Assembly: GCA_964348185.1 (NCBI GenBank)
Contig: CAYGBW010000096.1
Coordinates: 1 to 39,897, forward strand
DNA from: CAYGBW01 sp964348185
GTDB lineage: Bacteria; Desulfobacterota; BSN033; WVXP01
Reading direction: 5' to 3'
Length of the DNA: 39,897 bases
Under the pieces are notes generated by a model. The model searched no databases. It had not been told where the DNA came from and was given only the letters and a program-made list of their open reading frames with translations. The position numbers and the translations under genes were made by a program. Below, in pieces: positions 7,820 through 15,916 of the stretch (positions within the stretch are counted from its first letter, which is position 1; every line of letters begins with the position of its first letter).

Positions 7820-8995
7820 ATGGCGCGGACAAATGGAATCTTGTCAGCCTGGTTGTTGATTCTCTGCCTCTTGGGTTTGTCTTCCGATGGCCTGGCGGGA
7901 AACATTCACGTGGGACCTGTGGGAATTCACCCGTATCTCACGGCCTCAGCGGGATATACCGACAATGTTTATCTCACGGAAACCGCGGAAGAGAGCGATA
8001 CCTTCTATGTAATCTCTCCAGGAGTCAGCCTAATCCTGCCCCTGAGGAGGCACGCCTTCAATTTTGATTATACCGCCGACATCTACATATACAACAAGCA
8101 GAACGAGGCGAATCGGACGGTCCATAATGCCACAGGAACGCTTGATCTGAATCCCTTGAAAAATATGAACATTCAACTCAAAGACAGTTTCATCAGGTCT
8201 GAGGATCCGCCCGATTTTGAAGGGGGCCGGACTTCTCCCTTTATCTGGAATAGCCCGGGTGTCGATGCTGCCTACGACATCTCCAGCCGTCTGACCGTGG
8301 GACTGGGATATGAATACGAGACCAAGCGGTACGACCGTACTATCGACCGGATCGACGATTATGATGGGAATGGCCTGTCAGGACAGGTTAGCTTTAGAAT
8401 CCGTCCAAAAATCTCCTTGGAGGGGGTTTACCGGTATCATACTCGAGACTATGAGAAGAGACCGCTCGATGACAACGATTCAAATCGGCTGGAGGGGGGG
8501 ATCACCTGGGAGATCGGACCTAAAAGCACGGGAACCGCTCGAGTTGGATATATGAGGGGAGACTATGACAGATCCGATCGGACCGATGAGGCTGTCACCT
8601 ATTATATTAACCTCGTCCAACAGTTAAAGCCAAAGACCGCGCTCTCCATCGAGGGCGTGCGAGAAATTCAGGATACGAGCGCTGCAGATGATAATCTCGC
8701 GTTCAGCAACGACTATGTTTCCACCCAGATTTCCGGAACCCTTTCCCATCACTATCGAGAGTTCACTGGAAGACTGACACTGGCCTACATTCATGACGAC
8801 TACCTTCATGACGACGTTGGTGCAGGGGAGAGGAGGAAGGATGACCTGATCCGAGGGGAATTTGGAATCGATTATGCTCTAAAGGAATGGCTCACTTTAG
8901 GCGGGAGCTATCGACATTCCCGTCTCAATTCCAATTTCAAAACCGAGGAGTATGAGGAGAACGTTTTCTTGGTCTTCGTTACCCTTGTCCTCTAG
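7820..8995 (+). CDS. Outer-membrane beta-barrel protein (putative beta-barrel porin 2 type)
   Basis: The 391-residue protein starts with a signal peptide (hydrophobic LLILCLLGL, cleavage probably after SSDGLAG). The mature part is a run of alternating polar/aromatic beta-strands such as YLTASAGYTDNVYLT, FNFDYTADIYIYN, RLTVGLGYEYETKRYD, SLEGVYRYHTRDYE and LTLGGSYRHSRLNSNF. It ends in a hydrophobic strand (FLVFVTLVL). This matches the putative beta-barrel porin 2 group often encoded beside exopolysaccharide export genes. It lies 10 bp before a Wza-like gene, which supports an outer-membrane role in polysaccharide secretion. The start codon has no strong ribosome-binding site. Substrate unknown. 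Confidence 0.8.
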   Translation: MARTNGILSAWLLILCLLGLSSDGLAGNIHVGPVGIHPYLTASAGYTDNVYLTETAEESDTFYVISPGVSLILPLRRHAFNFDYTADIYIYNKQNEANRTVHNATGTLDLNPLKNMNIQLKDSFIRSEDPPDFEGGRTSPFIWNSPGVDAAYDISSRLTVGLGYEYETKRYDRTIDRIDDYDGNGLSGQVSFRIRPKISLEGVYRYHTRDYEKRPLDDNDSNRLEGGITWEIGPKSTGTARVGYMRGDYDRSDRTDEAVTYYINLVQQLKPKTALSIEGVREIQDTSAADDNLAFSNDYVSTQISGTLSHHYREFTGRLTLAYIHDDYLHDDVGAGERRKDDLIRGEFGIDYALKEWLTLGGSYRHSRLNSNFKTEEYEENVFLVFVTLVL

Positions 8996-9005
8996 CTGAG
9001 GTCCC

Positions 9006-9845
9006 ATGCAACGAAAATACAGGATACCCATGGGTCTCCTTGTTTTTCTTCTCGCCTTAACGGTATTCCCTCATGATTGTCGATCTGAGAGTGGATATGC
9101 CATTGGTCCGGGGGATGTTTTGATCATCAGGGTGTGGGGCAATGATGACCTGACACGAGAAGTTGTGGTGTCCCCTGAGGGGAGCTTTCGGTTCCCGCTG
9201 ATCGGAGAGGTGAAGGCGGCGGGTCGCTCCATAGACGACGTGGGAAGGGTCATTGCCAAGCGGCTGGCAGACGGCTACCTGGTCAATCCCCAGGTTGAGG
9301 CCATGATCAAGGAGTACAGGAGTCAGAAGGTATATCTTCTGGGTGAGATCGTCCGGCCGGGAGCCTATCCCCTGGACAGCCAGGCCTCTCTACTTGAGAT
9401 CATCTCAAAGGCCGGGGGGCTGGGAGGGGACGCCGGAGACGTGGCCGAGATCATTCGGGGCGGGAAGAATTGGAAAAAGGACAAACCCCTGACGCCTGAC
9501 CAGGAAGAAGTGGGTCAGGTCATCCACGTTGACCTGCGCAAGCTTCTCGCTGGAACGGTCCGTAGGGAAACCGTTGAAATCCAGAACGGTGACACGATTT
9601 TCGTCCCGAAGGCGAAGGTTTTCTATGTTCTCGGGGAGGTGGAACAGCCGGGAAAATACAAATGGGAGAGGGATCTCACCGTCCTGAAGGCTGTGATCAT
9701 TGCAGGAGGATTTACAGAAGTCGCCTCCAAGAGGAGAATCAAGATTCAAAGAAGAGATGGGGACAGGGAGAAGAAAATTCGGGCCAAACTAGACACGCCG
9801 GTGGAGCCTGGAGATACCGTCACCGTGCCGGAAACCTTTTTTTAG
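9006..9845 (+). CDS. Polysaccharide export protein, Wza/SLBB family
   Basis: This protein resembles the periplasmic/outer-membrane polysaccharide export family (Wza, GumB, EpsY). The N-terminal signal peptide (MGLLVFLLALTVF) is followed by the Poly_export domain, with YAIGPGDVLIIRVWGNDDL and VVVSPEGSFRFPLIGEV (about residues 30-110). Two SLBB domains follow, recognised from KVYLLGEIVRPGAYPL and VFYVLGEVEQPGKYKWERDLTVLKAVIIAGGF. At 279 residues it lacks the C-terminal amphipathic helix of E. coli Wza, and I see no clear lipobox, so it is the short GumB-like type. It ends by overlapping rfaE2 tail to tail by 26 bp. No tyrosine kinase, polymerase or glycosyltransferase genes follow, so the rest of the pathway is elsewhere. 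Confidence 0.88.
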   Translation: MQRKYRIPMGLLVFLLALTVFPHDCRSESGYAIGPGDVLIIRVWGNDDLTREVVVSPEGSFRFPLIGEVKAAGRSIDDVGRVIAKRLADGYLVNPQVEAMIKEYRSQKVYLLGEIVRPGAYPLDSQASLLEIISKAGGLGGDAGDVAEIIRGGKNWKKDKPLTPDQEEVGQVIHVDLRKLLAGTVRRETVEIQNGDTIFVPKAKVFYVLGEVEQPGKYKWERDLTVLKAVIIAGGFTEVASKRRIKIQRRDGDREKKIRAKLDTPVEPGDTVTVPETFF

Positions 9846-10329
9846 GGCTTGACTGACAGCGCTGGAGAATCCGATCGATGAGGCCCGTGGTGGAAGCCCC
9901 CTCTACATAGGGAATAACGACGACCTCGCCCCCCTCCTCCTCGACAATATCCCGTCCCACCGTTGTCTCCCTCGTCCAGTCTCCTCCTTTTACCAGAACG
10001 TTGGGTTTGAGAAGGGATATGATCCGATAGGGATCCGGCTCATCGAATGTCGTCACGTAGTCGACACAAGCCAGAGCAGCAAGCACCTCAGCCCGCTCCT
10101 GTTGGGGGTTGATCGGACGAGAGGGACCCTTCAGATGGGTTGCCGAGTGATCGCTATTGATGGCCACGACCAGGATATCCCCCAATGACTTTGCCTTCTC
10201 CAGGTAGCGGATGTGTCCCACATGGAGGAGGTCAAAACACCCATTGGTGAAGACGATCTTTCTCCCTGCAGCCCTCTGGGGGTGGAGTTGTTCCATGAGC
10301 TCCTTTTCTGTCTTGATTTTTTCTCTCAC
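9820..10329 (-). CDS. rfaE2: D-glycero-beta-D-manno-heptose 1-phosphate adenylyltransferase
   Basis: This enzyme attaches AMP to heptose 1-phosphate to make ADP-heptose for the LPS inner core. In E. coli it is the C-terminal half of HldE; here it is a stand-alone 169-residue protein. The nucleotidyltransferase signature IVFTNGCFDLLHVGHIRYLEKAKSLGD is clear (motif GCFDLLHVGH), followed by INSDHSATHLKG and LVKGGDWTRETTVGRDIV. The C-terminus has the usual SSTTGLI-like GASTTGLIDRI. The GTG start at 10329 gives the usual N-terminal helix. An ATG at 10296 preceded by AAGGAG at close spacing is an alternative. It implies heptose-containing LPS and fits the outer-membrane genes next to it. The kinase half (rfaE1) is not in the window. 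Confidence 0.95.
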   Translation of the reverse strand: MREKIKTEKELMEQLHPQRAAGRKIVFTNGCFDLLHVGHIRYLEKAKSLGDILVVAINSDHSATHLKGPSRPINPQQERAEVLAALACVDYVTTFDEPDPYRIISLLKPNVLVKGGDWTRETTVGRDIVEEEGGEVVVIPYVEGASTTGLIDRILQRCQSSPKKRFPAR

Positions 10330-10601
10330 GGTTTCTGCCCCGTTCCCACTATTTACTAACAGAGTCGTTCGTATTGTTCAATAGGTTTCAGAGTCTATTT
10401 TCCAACCCAAGACCCGGGAAGCCGCCAAAAACGGCATGATAGAGGTTTGCCGGTTCTCGAAAAGGAGAATCAACCCATGACCGACATAGTTATGCTTCGT
10501 AAAATACAGGGTTCACCCTATTGCCCTCGCCCATGATTCGCAAGTCCGTTCCACAAAATGATCCGGAGTGAGTGGGAAGAAACGCAAAGGGGGAATTTCG
10601 A

Positions 10602-10748
10602 ATGAACCCTATGGATCCCATTTTCTCGTTAGCCCTTCTGATTGTCCTGACTTCTCTTCGTCCCAGCCCTGCCGCTGAAGGATTCAAAGCCCTGATTGAG
10701 GAAGAACGGGAAAAGGTCAGGACGGGAGGGGGAGAGGCCCGTTCTTGA
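10602..10748 (+). CDS. Possible small exported protein, 48 residues
   Basis: The ATG at 10602 follows an AAGGGGG ribosome-binding site by about 9 bp. It opens a 48-codon frame with a convincing signal peptide (IFSLALLIVLTSL, then SPAAEG as cleavage region) and a short charged helix (ALIEEEREKVR). It stops at TGA (10746-10748). The same frame then stays open for 23 more codons with similar charged, helical composition (KVKERITRRDRD) to a TAG at 10818. So the TGA may be a nonsense mutation or, less likely, recoded. No family recognised. It could be chance. Confidence 0.35.
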   Translation: MNPMDPIFSLALLIVLTSLRPSPAAEGFKALIEEEREKVRTGGGEARS

Positions 10749-10980
10749 AATGAGAATCCAAAGGTCAAGGAGAGGATAACCCGCAGGGACCGCGATCTAA
10801 CAGCGGCCTCTTTTGAATAGAGCTCGTCTCTCGCCATCACCTATCTTCTTCCGTGCGAGATCCAATCACCGCTCGACGATCTTCACCGTCTCAAATCCCT
10901 TTGATACCCCTTTCCCATGTCCCGAGGATCACGGATCCGGAACGTCCTATGACCGAGTAGACTTCTCAGCCATAAACCTG

Positions 10981-11009
10981 TTGACAAAAATCGCCGATTG
11001 GTTTAGCTT
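10981..11009 (+). promoter_or_regulatory. Candidate maf promoter
   Basis: A perfect TTGACA (10981-10986) is followed by 17 bp and a weak -10 box TAGCTT (11004-11009). It would give a leader of about 85 nt before the maf ATG at 11101. Confidence 0.4.
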
Positions 11010-11100
11010 TCTGGCTTGGTTCAAAAAAGAATTGTATCCTTAGCTTATTAGAGCCTATGATGGAGCAAAGAATCCCTGCTTCTGATCGGGTCGGTTCGTT

Positions 11101-11682
11101 ATGGAGAGTCGATTGATTCTTGCATCGGCTTCTCCCAGGAGAAAGGCTCTCCTGGAGCAGGTAGGCATTGAGATCGAGGTGGTGCCTAGCAGGATTCATG
11201 AAGTCGCTCGGAAGGATGAGGATCCGGGGAGCCGCGTCTTGAGGCTGGCAAGGGAAAAGGCTGAGGAGGTGGCCGATCGATTCTGTGACCGATGGGTGAT
11301 CGGGGCGGATACCGCTGTGGTGATCGATGGACAGATCTTGGGGAAACCTCGAATCCCAGAGGAAGCAGGCCGGATGCTGTCTCTCCTAAGCGGTCGAGAT
11401 CACTGGGTTTTAACGGGGTACGCCATATTCAGCAGAAAGGAAAGGGCCTTCACGAGTGATGTTGCGGAAACGAGGGTCAGGGTGAAGCCTCTCCGCCCTG
11501 AAGAAATCACCTGGTACATCCGAACAGGAGAACCTTTCGGCAAGGCCGGGGCATACGCCATTCAGGGCGTAGGCGCCTTCATGGTAGAGGAGATCGAGGG
11601 GTCCTACACGAACGTGGTGGGGCTGCCTATCTGTCAGGTTTTAAAATCCCTCTCTGCTCTGGGAGCAGTCGATCTGAAATGA
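11101..11682 (+). CDS. maf: Maf-family nucleotide pyrophosphatase
   Basis: Maf proteins hydrolyse non-canonical or pyrimidine NTPs (dTTP/UTP type in characterised members) to the monophosphates, a house-cleaning role in the cytoplasm. The 193-residue protein shows the family start LILASASPRRKALLEQVG, the catalytic/metal region VIGADTAVVIDGQILGKP and the C-terminal AYAIQGVGAFMVEEIEGSYTNVVGLP. In the dTTP/UTP group the QG motif after the AYAI segment is typical, so I favour that specificity. It is the first gene of a plus-strand housekeeping run leading to yggS, lysA, dapB and hemL, separated from yggS by about 220 bp. Confidence 0.95.
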   Translation: MESRLILASASPRRKALLEQVGIEIEVVPSRIHEVARKDEDPGSRVLRLAREKAEEVADRFCDRWVIGADTAVVIDGQILGKPRIPEEAGRMLSLLSGRDHWVLTGYAIFSRKERAFTSDVAETRVRVKPLRPEEITWYIRTGEPFGKAGAYAIQGVGAFMVEEIEGSYTNVVGLPICQVLKSLSALGAVDLK

Positions 11683-11900
11683 CAGACATCCGATGGGCCA
11701 GATCCACGAAGGGGTTTGGAGGAGTCAGAAGAGAGAAGTCAGGGGTCAGTCATCAGGGGTCGGCATTTCTCAGGGGAAGGGAGTGAGCCCAAAATCCTTC
11801 ACGACGTAACTGTCTGGGAGACGCCTATCCCATTGCCGTCCATCGATTGACTGACAGTTTACCGAAGGGGACCTTTCAAAGTGCTGGCAGGGGGCGAATC

Positions 11901-12587
11901 ATGGACGTGATCAGAACCAATGTACGGAAAGTCAGAGAAGCCGTTGAAAAGGCTGCAAAGGGGGCAGGACGGAATCCAGATGAGATCCGTCTGTTGGCTG
12001 CATCCAAGACTGTGGACCTCGAGAGGATTCGGGCTGCTATCGAGGCAGGCATTACCCTCATTGGGGAGAACTACGTTCAAGAGGCAAAGAAAAAGATTGG
12101 GGCGGTGGAGAAGTCTGTTTCCTGGCACTTCATCGGTCACCTTCAAAGGAATAAGGCCCGGGACGCCGTGAAACTCTTTGACATGATCCAATCTGTCGAT
12201 TCCATCGCTCTGGCCGAGGAGTTGAGCAAAAGGGCAGGTCGAGTGGAAAGAGAGATCGAGGTCCTCGTGGAGGTCAATCTTTCGGGCGAGACGTCCAAGT
12301 GGGGGGTGAAAGCGGAGGAGATCGCGGTTTTAGTCCATGGGATCAAGGGACTGGCAAATCTTTCATTTCGGGGTTTGATGACGATGCCTCCTTTCTTTGA
12401 TGATCCAGAAGCATCGCGCCCCTACTTCGTGCGTCTCAGAACCCTGGCAGAAAAGATCGTGAGGGACGGGGTCTGCTCTGGTCCCCTGGAACTGTCTATG
12501 GGAATGTCCAATGACTTTCCCGTCGCCATCGAGGAAGGGGCAACCCTGGTCCGTGTGGGGACGGCCATTTTCGGCCCGAGAGAGTGA
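11901..12587 (+). CDS. yggS: PLP homeostasis protein YggS/PLPBP
   Basis: This alanine-racemase-fold protein binds pyridoxal phosphate and buffers PLP supply without a known catalytic reaction. The 228-residue form begins MDVIRTNVRKVREAVEKAA. The PLP lysine is in LLAASKTVDLERI. Further family motifs are LIGENYVQEAKKK, WHFIGHLQRNKAR, VEVNLSGETSKWGV, GLMTMPP and LSMGMSNDFPVAIEEGATLVRVGTAIFG. The ATG at 11901 is preferred; the longer frame from 11847 adds residues that are not family-like. The next gene starts 49 bp downstream. Confidence 0.95.
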   Translation: MDVIRTNVRKVREAVEKAAKGAGRNPDEIRLLAASKTVDLERIRAAIEAGITLIGENYVQEAKKKIGAVEKSVSWHFIGHLQRNKARDAVKLFDMIQSVDSIALAEELSKRAGRVEREIEVLVEVNLSGETSKWGVKAEEIAVLVHGIKGLANLSFRGLMTMPPFFDDPEASRPYFVRLRTLAEKIVRDGVCSGPLELSMGMSNDFPVAIEEGATLVRVGTAIFGPRE

Positions 12588-12636
12588 GAGCACGTCCTTG
12601 GCTCTTGGCGTCTATGTGAATTGCAGGGATGACCCG

Positions 12637-13683
12637 GTGAGTTTCCTTTCAACAGTCTTGACGAGGCGATGTCTTCTGGGTTCTGCGATCCTGTTGGTTC
12701 TGATGGGGTGTGGGAAGAAGGGTCCTCCCATTGCTTACGACGTGACTGTACCCCGGCCGATATCAGACCTGGGGGGTGTGGTCAGAGAGGCCAAGGTTTT
12801 TTTGAGATGGTCGATGCCGGGCAACGGTCCGGATGAATCCGGGATGGCAGAACTCAGAGAGTTCCAGGTTCTGCGACAGGAGACTCCGTTGGAGGGGGAG
12901 TGGTGTGATGAATGTCCGGAACGACTGAGAGTTTTGGATGTTCTCAAAAAGGAGGACCTCCGTCTGGTGGGAGGAAGGGTTGTCTATCAAGACCGGAGGG
13001 TTACCTACGGGCACGGGTATGTTTATCGGGTTATCTCAGTCAGTACCCGAGGGTACGAGAGCCGACTCTCCAACAGGGCTGTTGTTTACTGGGACATTCC
13101 GCCCGATCCTCCGGCTCGGGTCGAGGGGACTCCAGAAGACAGGGCAGCCAATCTGCGTTGGAGCGTTGTAGACGGCGCAGAGGGTTACCGTGTTTACCGA
13201 AGGGGGGAGGAGAGTGAATTCGGGGATATTCCCCTTGTCGGGGTGGGGCCGGATGTGTTCTCCTATCGCGATACGGACCTTTCGAACGAGATGACTTTCT
13301 TCTATACGGTCCGGTCGATCAGGAAGGTCGGAGAGACGTGGGTGGAAGGCCCGGGTTCCGAGGAGATCTCTTTGATCCCGAGGGATCTGACGCCACCGGC
13401 GCCCCCGCAGGGGCTGGTGGCAATTCCTATCGCCCTGGGGATCGAGTTGAGCTGGCAGAGAAACATTGAGCCTGACCTCTTGGGATATTTTGTCTATCGC
13501 AGAGATCGGAAAGGGGGCGAGGCCAGACGTCTCAATGAAGCCCCTCTCGAGACTCCGATATATCTCGATGAAACGGCTATCCTGGGTGACGCCTATGAAT
13601 ATGCTGTAACCGCGGTAGATCGGTCTCTCAGGAGAAATGAGAGCGTCCTCTCAGAATCGGTGACACTCAGATATGTGCGATAG
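12637..13683 (+). CDS. Lipoprotein with LptM-like N-terminus and fibronectin type III domains
   Basis: A GTG start at 12637, preceded by GCAGGGA, gives a lipoprotein signal peptide with two Arg, a hydrophobic core and the lipobox VLMGC (Cys25). The mature start CGKKGPP is like LptM/YifL, the small lipoprotein found upstream of lysA/dapF in many proteobacteria. That small part is extended here by two or three fibronectin type III domains: one from about PRPISDLGGVV, one from PPDPPARVEGTPEDRAA, and one from TPPAPPQGLVAIP. They carry recurring WSVVDGAEGYRVYRR and FVYRRD strands. Total about 348 residues. lysA follows 46 bp downstream, which strengthens the LptM link. It is probably anchored in the outer membrane facing the periplasm. 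In E. coli, LptM assists LptD maturation; whether this protein does so is inference. Confidence 0.8.
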   Translation: MSFLSTVLTRRCLLGSAILLVLMGCGKKGPPIAYDVTVPRPISDLGGVVREAKVFLRWSMPGNGPDESGMAELREFQVLRQETPLEGEWCDECPERLRVLDVLKKEDLRLVGGRVVYQDRRVTYGHGYVYRVISVSTRGYESRLSNRAVVYWDIPPDPPARVEGTPEDRAANLRWSVVDGAEGYRVYRRGEESEFGDIPLVGVGPDVFSYRDTDLSNEMTFFYTVRSIRKVGETWVEGPGSEEISLIPRDLTPPAPPQGLVAIPIALGIELSWQRNIEPDLLGYFVYRRDRKGGEARRLNEAPLETPIYLDETAILGDAYEYAVTAVDRSLRRNESVLSESVTLRYVR

Positions 13684-13729
13684 GGTAGCCGACATGGGAC
13701 GGATCTCGTGAAATCCAAGGAGAGGGAAC

Positions 13730-14986
13730 GTGCACTTTTTCCAGTATCGAAACGATGTCCTTTGTTGTGAGGAAGTCCCGGTGGAGACCGTTGCTCGAGA
13801 GGTGGATACGCCGTTCTATCTCTATAGCCACGGGACCATGGAACGGCATTTTCGCGTCTTTGACTCTGCGTTCCAATCCGTTCCCCACCTCGTGTGCTAT
13901 TCGTTAAAGGCCAACGCCAACATGGCTCTGATCCGGATCTTCGAAAAACTGGGAAGTGGGGCCGATGTGGTATCCGGAGGGGAGCTTTTCCGGGCTCTCA
14001 GGGCAGGGATTTCCCCTTCCAAAATCGTCTTTTCAGGGGTTGGGAAGACCCCCCAGGAGATTGAATACGCCCTGGAGAACCGGATTCTCATGTTCAATGC
14101 GGAGTCCTCGCAGGAGCTTGCGGCCATCGATGACCATGCGGAGCAGATGGGGGTTCGAGCGGGCGTGGCCCTTCGCATCAACCCCGATGTGGATCCCCGG
14201 ACCCATCCCCACATTTCTACCGGGCTCAGGGAGAACAAGTTTGGCATCGAGTTTGGTCAGGCTCTCTCGGTCTTCAAGCTTGCCAAGCATTTGAAAAACC
14301 TGGACATCGTTGGGATCGACTGCCACATCGGATCGCAGTTGACCGAAGTGGATCCCTTCGTGGCGGCTCTGAAGAAGTTGAAGGAACTCATTGTGGCCTT
14401 GAAGAGGGAGGGCATCGAGATTCGTTATATGGATCTGGGTGGGGGGCTCGGTATCACCTATGAGCACGAGGTTCCTCCCCTTCCGTCGGAGTATGCTCAG
14501 GCCATTCTGGAAGAGACCGAGGGCCTCGATGTCACGCTCATCTTCGAACCCGGGAGGGTCATCGTGGGCAATGCCGGCATCCTGGTGACCCGGGTACTTT
14601 ATACCAAGAAAACCTCTGAGAAAGTGTTTGTTATTGTCGATGCCGGTATGAACGACCTCATCCGGCCGTCTCTCTACGGGTCCTTTCAGGCGATTCTGCC
14701 GGTTGTGAAGGGGAAGGGAAGAGGGATTGTGGCTGATGTGGTGGGACCCATCTGCGAGTCTGGCGATTTCTTTGCCAAAGGTCGAAGAATCGTCGAGCCC
14801 AAGCAGGGAGATCTCTTGGCGATAATGAGTGCCGGGGCCTATGGATTCTCCATGTCTTCTAACTACAACTCTCGAGCGAGAGTCTGTGAAGTGCTGGTAA
14901 AGGGGAACACCCCCTTTATCATCCGAGAGAGAGAAACCGACGAGGATCTGATCAGGGGGGAACGAATCCCTGAGTTTTTGGCATAG
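13730..14986 (+). CDS. lysA: Diaminopimelate decarboxylase LysA
   Basis: LysA decarboxylates meso-diaminopimelate to L-lysine, the last step of lysine synthesis, using PLP in a TIM-barrel fold III enzyme. The 418-residue protein starts at a GTG with AGAGGGAAC in front. Visible residues are the PLP lysine in CYSLKANANMAL, GGELFRALRAG, GIDCHIGSQLTEVDPF, DLGGGLGI, FEPGRVIVGNAG, GPICESGDFFAKGR and GAYGFSMSSNYNSR, which covers the substrate-binding CESGD loop. It sits between the LptM-like lipoprotein and dapB. Lysine made here is also the likely substrate of the lysine aminomutase cluster at 27.5 kb. Confidence 0.97.
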   Translation: MHFFQYRNDVLCCEEVPVETVAREVDTPFYLYSHGTMERHFRVFDSAFQSVPHLVCYSLKANANMALIRIFEKLGSGADVVSGGELFRALRAGISPSKIVFSGVGKTPQEIEYALENRILMFNAESSQELAAIDDHAEQMGVRAGVALRINPDVDPRTHPHISTGLRENKFGIEFGQALSVFKLAKHLKNLDIVGIDCHIGSQLTEVDPFVAALKKLKELIVALKREGIEIRYMDLGGGLGITYEHEVPPLPSEYAQAILEETEGLDVTLIFEPGRVIVGNAGILVTRVLYTKKTSEKVFVIVDAGMNDLIRPSLYGSFQAILPVVKGKGRGIVADVVGPICESGDFFAKGRRIVEPKQGDLLAIMSAGAYGFSMSSNYNSRARVCEVLVKGNTPFIIRERETDEDLIRGERIPEFLA

Positions 14987-15011
14987 GGAGGAGCAAGGAG
15001 GAGAGAACACC

Positions 15012-15824
15012 ATGGTGAAAACGATTGTCGTGGGAGCCGGTGGGAGAATGGGGAGAAGAATCGTCCATACCATTCTCCATAGCTCTGATATCCTTTTGGC
15101 AGGGGCCGTGGAGAAGGAGGGCCATCCGGCGGTGGGAAGGGATGTGGGTGAATGGGTGGGTGAGACCAAAATCGGGATGGCTGTGGAGTCTGACTTGAGG
15201 CGCGTCGTTGACCGGGGAGAAGTGATCGTCGATTTTACGGTGCCCGAGGTCTCCCTGAAGAGCCTGGAGATGGGTGTGCAAGGCAGTCTGGCCGTTGTCA
15301 TCGGCACGACAGGGTTTTCTCCAGACCAGATGGAGCAGATCAGGACCCTTGGGTCCAGAACACGATGCGTCATGGCCCCGAACATGAGTGTGGGGGTTAA
15401 CGTCATGTTCAAAATCGTCGAGGAGGTCGCCCGGGTCTTGGGTGAAGCCTATGACATCGAAATCATTGAGGCCCATCACCGGTTGAAGAAGGATGCCCCC
15501 AGTGGAACGGCAATGAGGCTGGGAGAAGTCATTGCCGCGGCCCTCGGTCGGGATCTGGAGGACGTCGGCGTCTGGAGTCGCAAAGGCCTTGTCGGTGAGA
15601 GGACACCCACGGAGATCGGCATGGCTGTCATTCGTGGAGGAGACATCGTCGGGGAGCATACCGTGATGTTCGGCGGGATCGGGGAACGACTCGAGATTAC
15701 TCACCGGGCTCACAGCCGCGACAATTTCGCCCAGGGCGCCGTCAAGGCTGCGCTCTGGGTGGTCAGACAACGGGACGGACTCTATGATATGCAGGACGTT
15801 CTGGGTCTGAGGGGGAAGGGATGA
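15012..15824 (+). CDS. dapB: 4-hydroxy-tetrahydrodipicolinate reductase DapB
   Basis: DapB reduces the DapA product with NAD(P)H in the diaminopimelate/lysine pathway. The 270-residue protein has the Rossmann start TIVVGAGGRMGRRIV, the VIGTTGFS loop, MAPNMSVGVNVMFK and the substrate/catalytic motif IEAHHRLKKDAPSGTA, followed by GEHTVMFGGIGERLEITHRA. It lies 25 bp after lysA with a GGAGGA ribosome-binding site, so both are probably cotranscribed. dapA, often the neighbour, is not between them or elsewhere in the window. Confidence 0.97.
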   Translation: MVKTIVVGAGGRMGRRIVHTILHSSDILLAGAVEKEGHPAVGRDVGEWVGETKIGMAVESDLRRVVDRGEVIVDFTVPEVSLKSLEMGVQGSLAVVIGTTGFSPDQMEQIRTLGSRTRCVMAPNMSVGVNVMFKIVEEVARVLGEAYDIEIIEAHHRLKKDAPSGTAMRLGEVIAAALGRDLEDVGVWSRKGLVGERTPTEIGMAVIRGGDIVGEHTVMFGGIGERLEITHRAHSRDNFAQGAVKAALWVVRQRDGLYDMQDVLGLRGKG

Positions 15825-15916
15825 GGATCGGTCATTCGGGACCCTCGACAGAAGGGTGAGGATCCGGACATTTCAAATGGCCATTGTGGGGTATCGTTGG
15901 TGGAAGGGAGAGGATC

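Larger units (their letters stand above)
10330..11100. other. rfaE2-maf spacer with small open frames
   Basis: About 770 bp without a recognised gene. At 10477-10536 an ATG preceded by AAAGGAG opens a 19-codon frame that ends in TGA; it could be a leader peptide or noise. At 10602 a better candidate starts (see separate entry). A possible maf promoter lies at 10981-11009. I see no tRNA or known riboswitch. A minus-strand frame through 10490-10840 has no protein-like composition. Confidence 0.4.

Noticed and set aside
14033..15412. A 459-codon open frame antisense to lysA and dapB
   Set aside because: It lies wholly across well-supported genes on the other strand, and its composition is the mirror of their codon bias. 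No domain-like motif seen.
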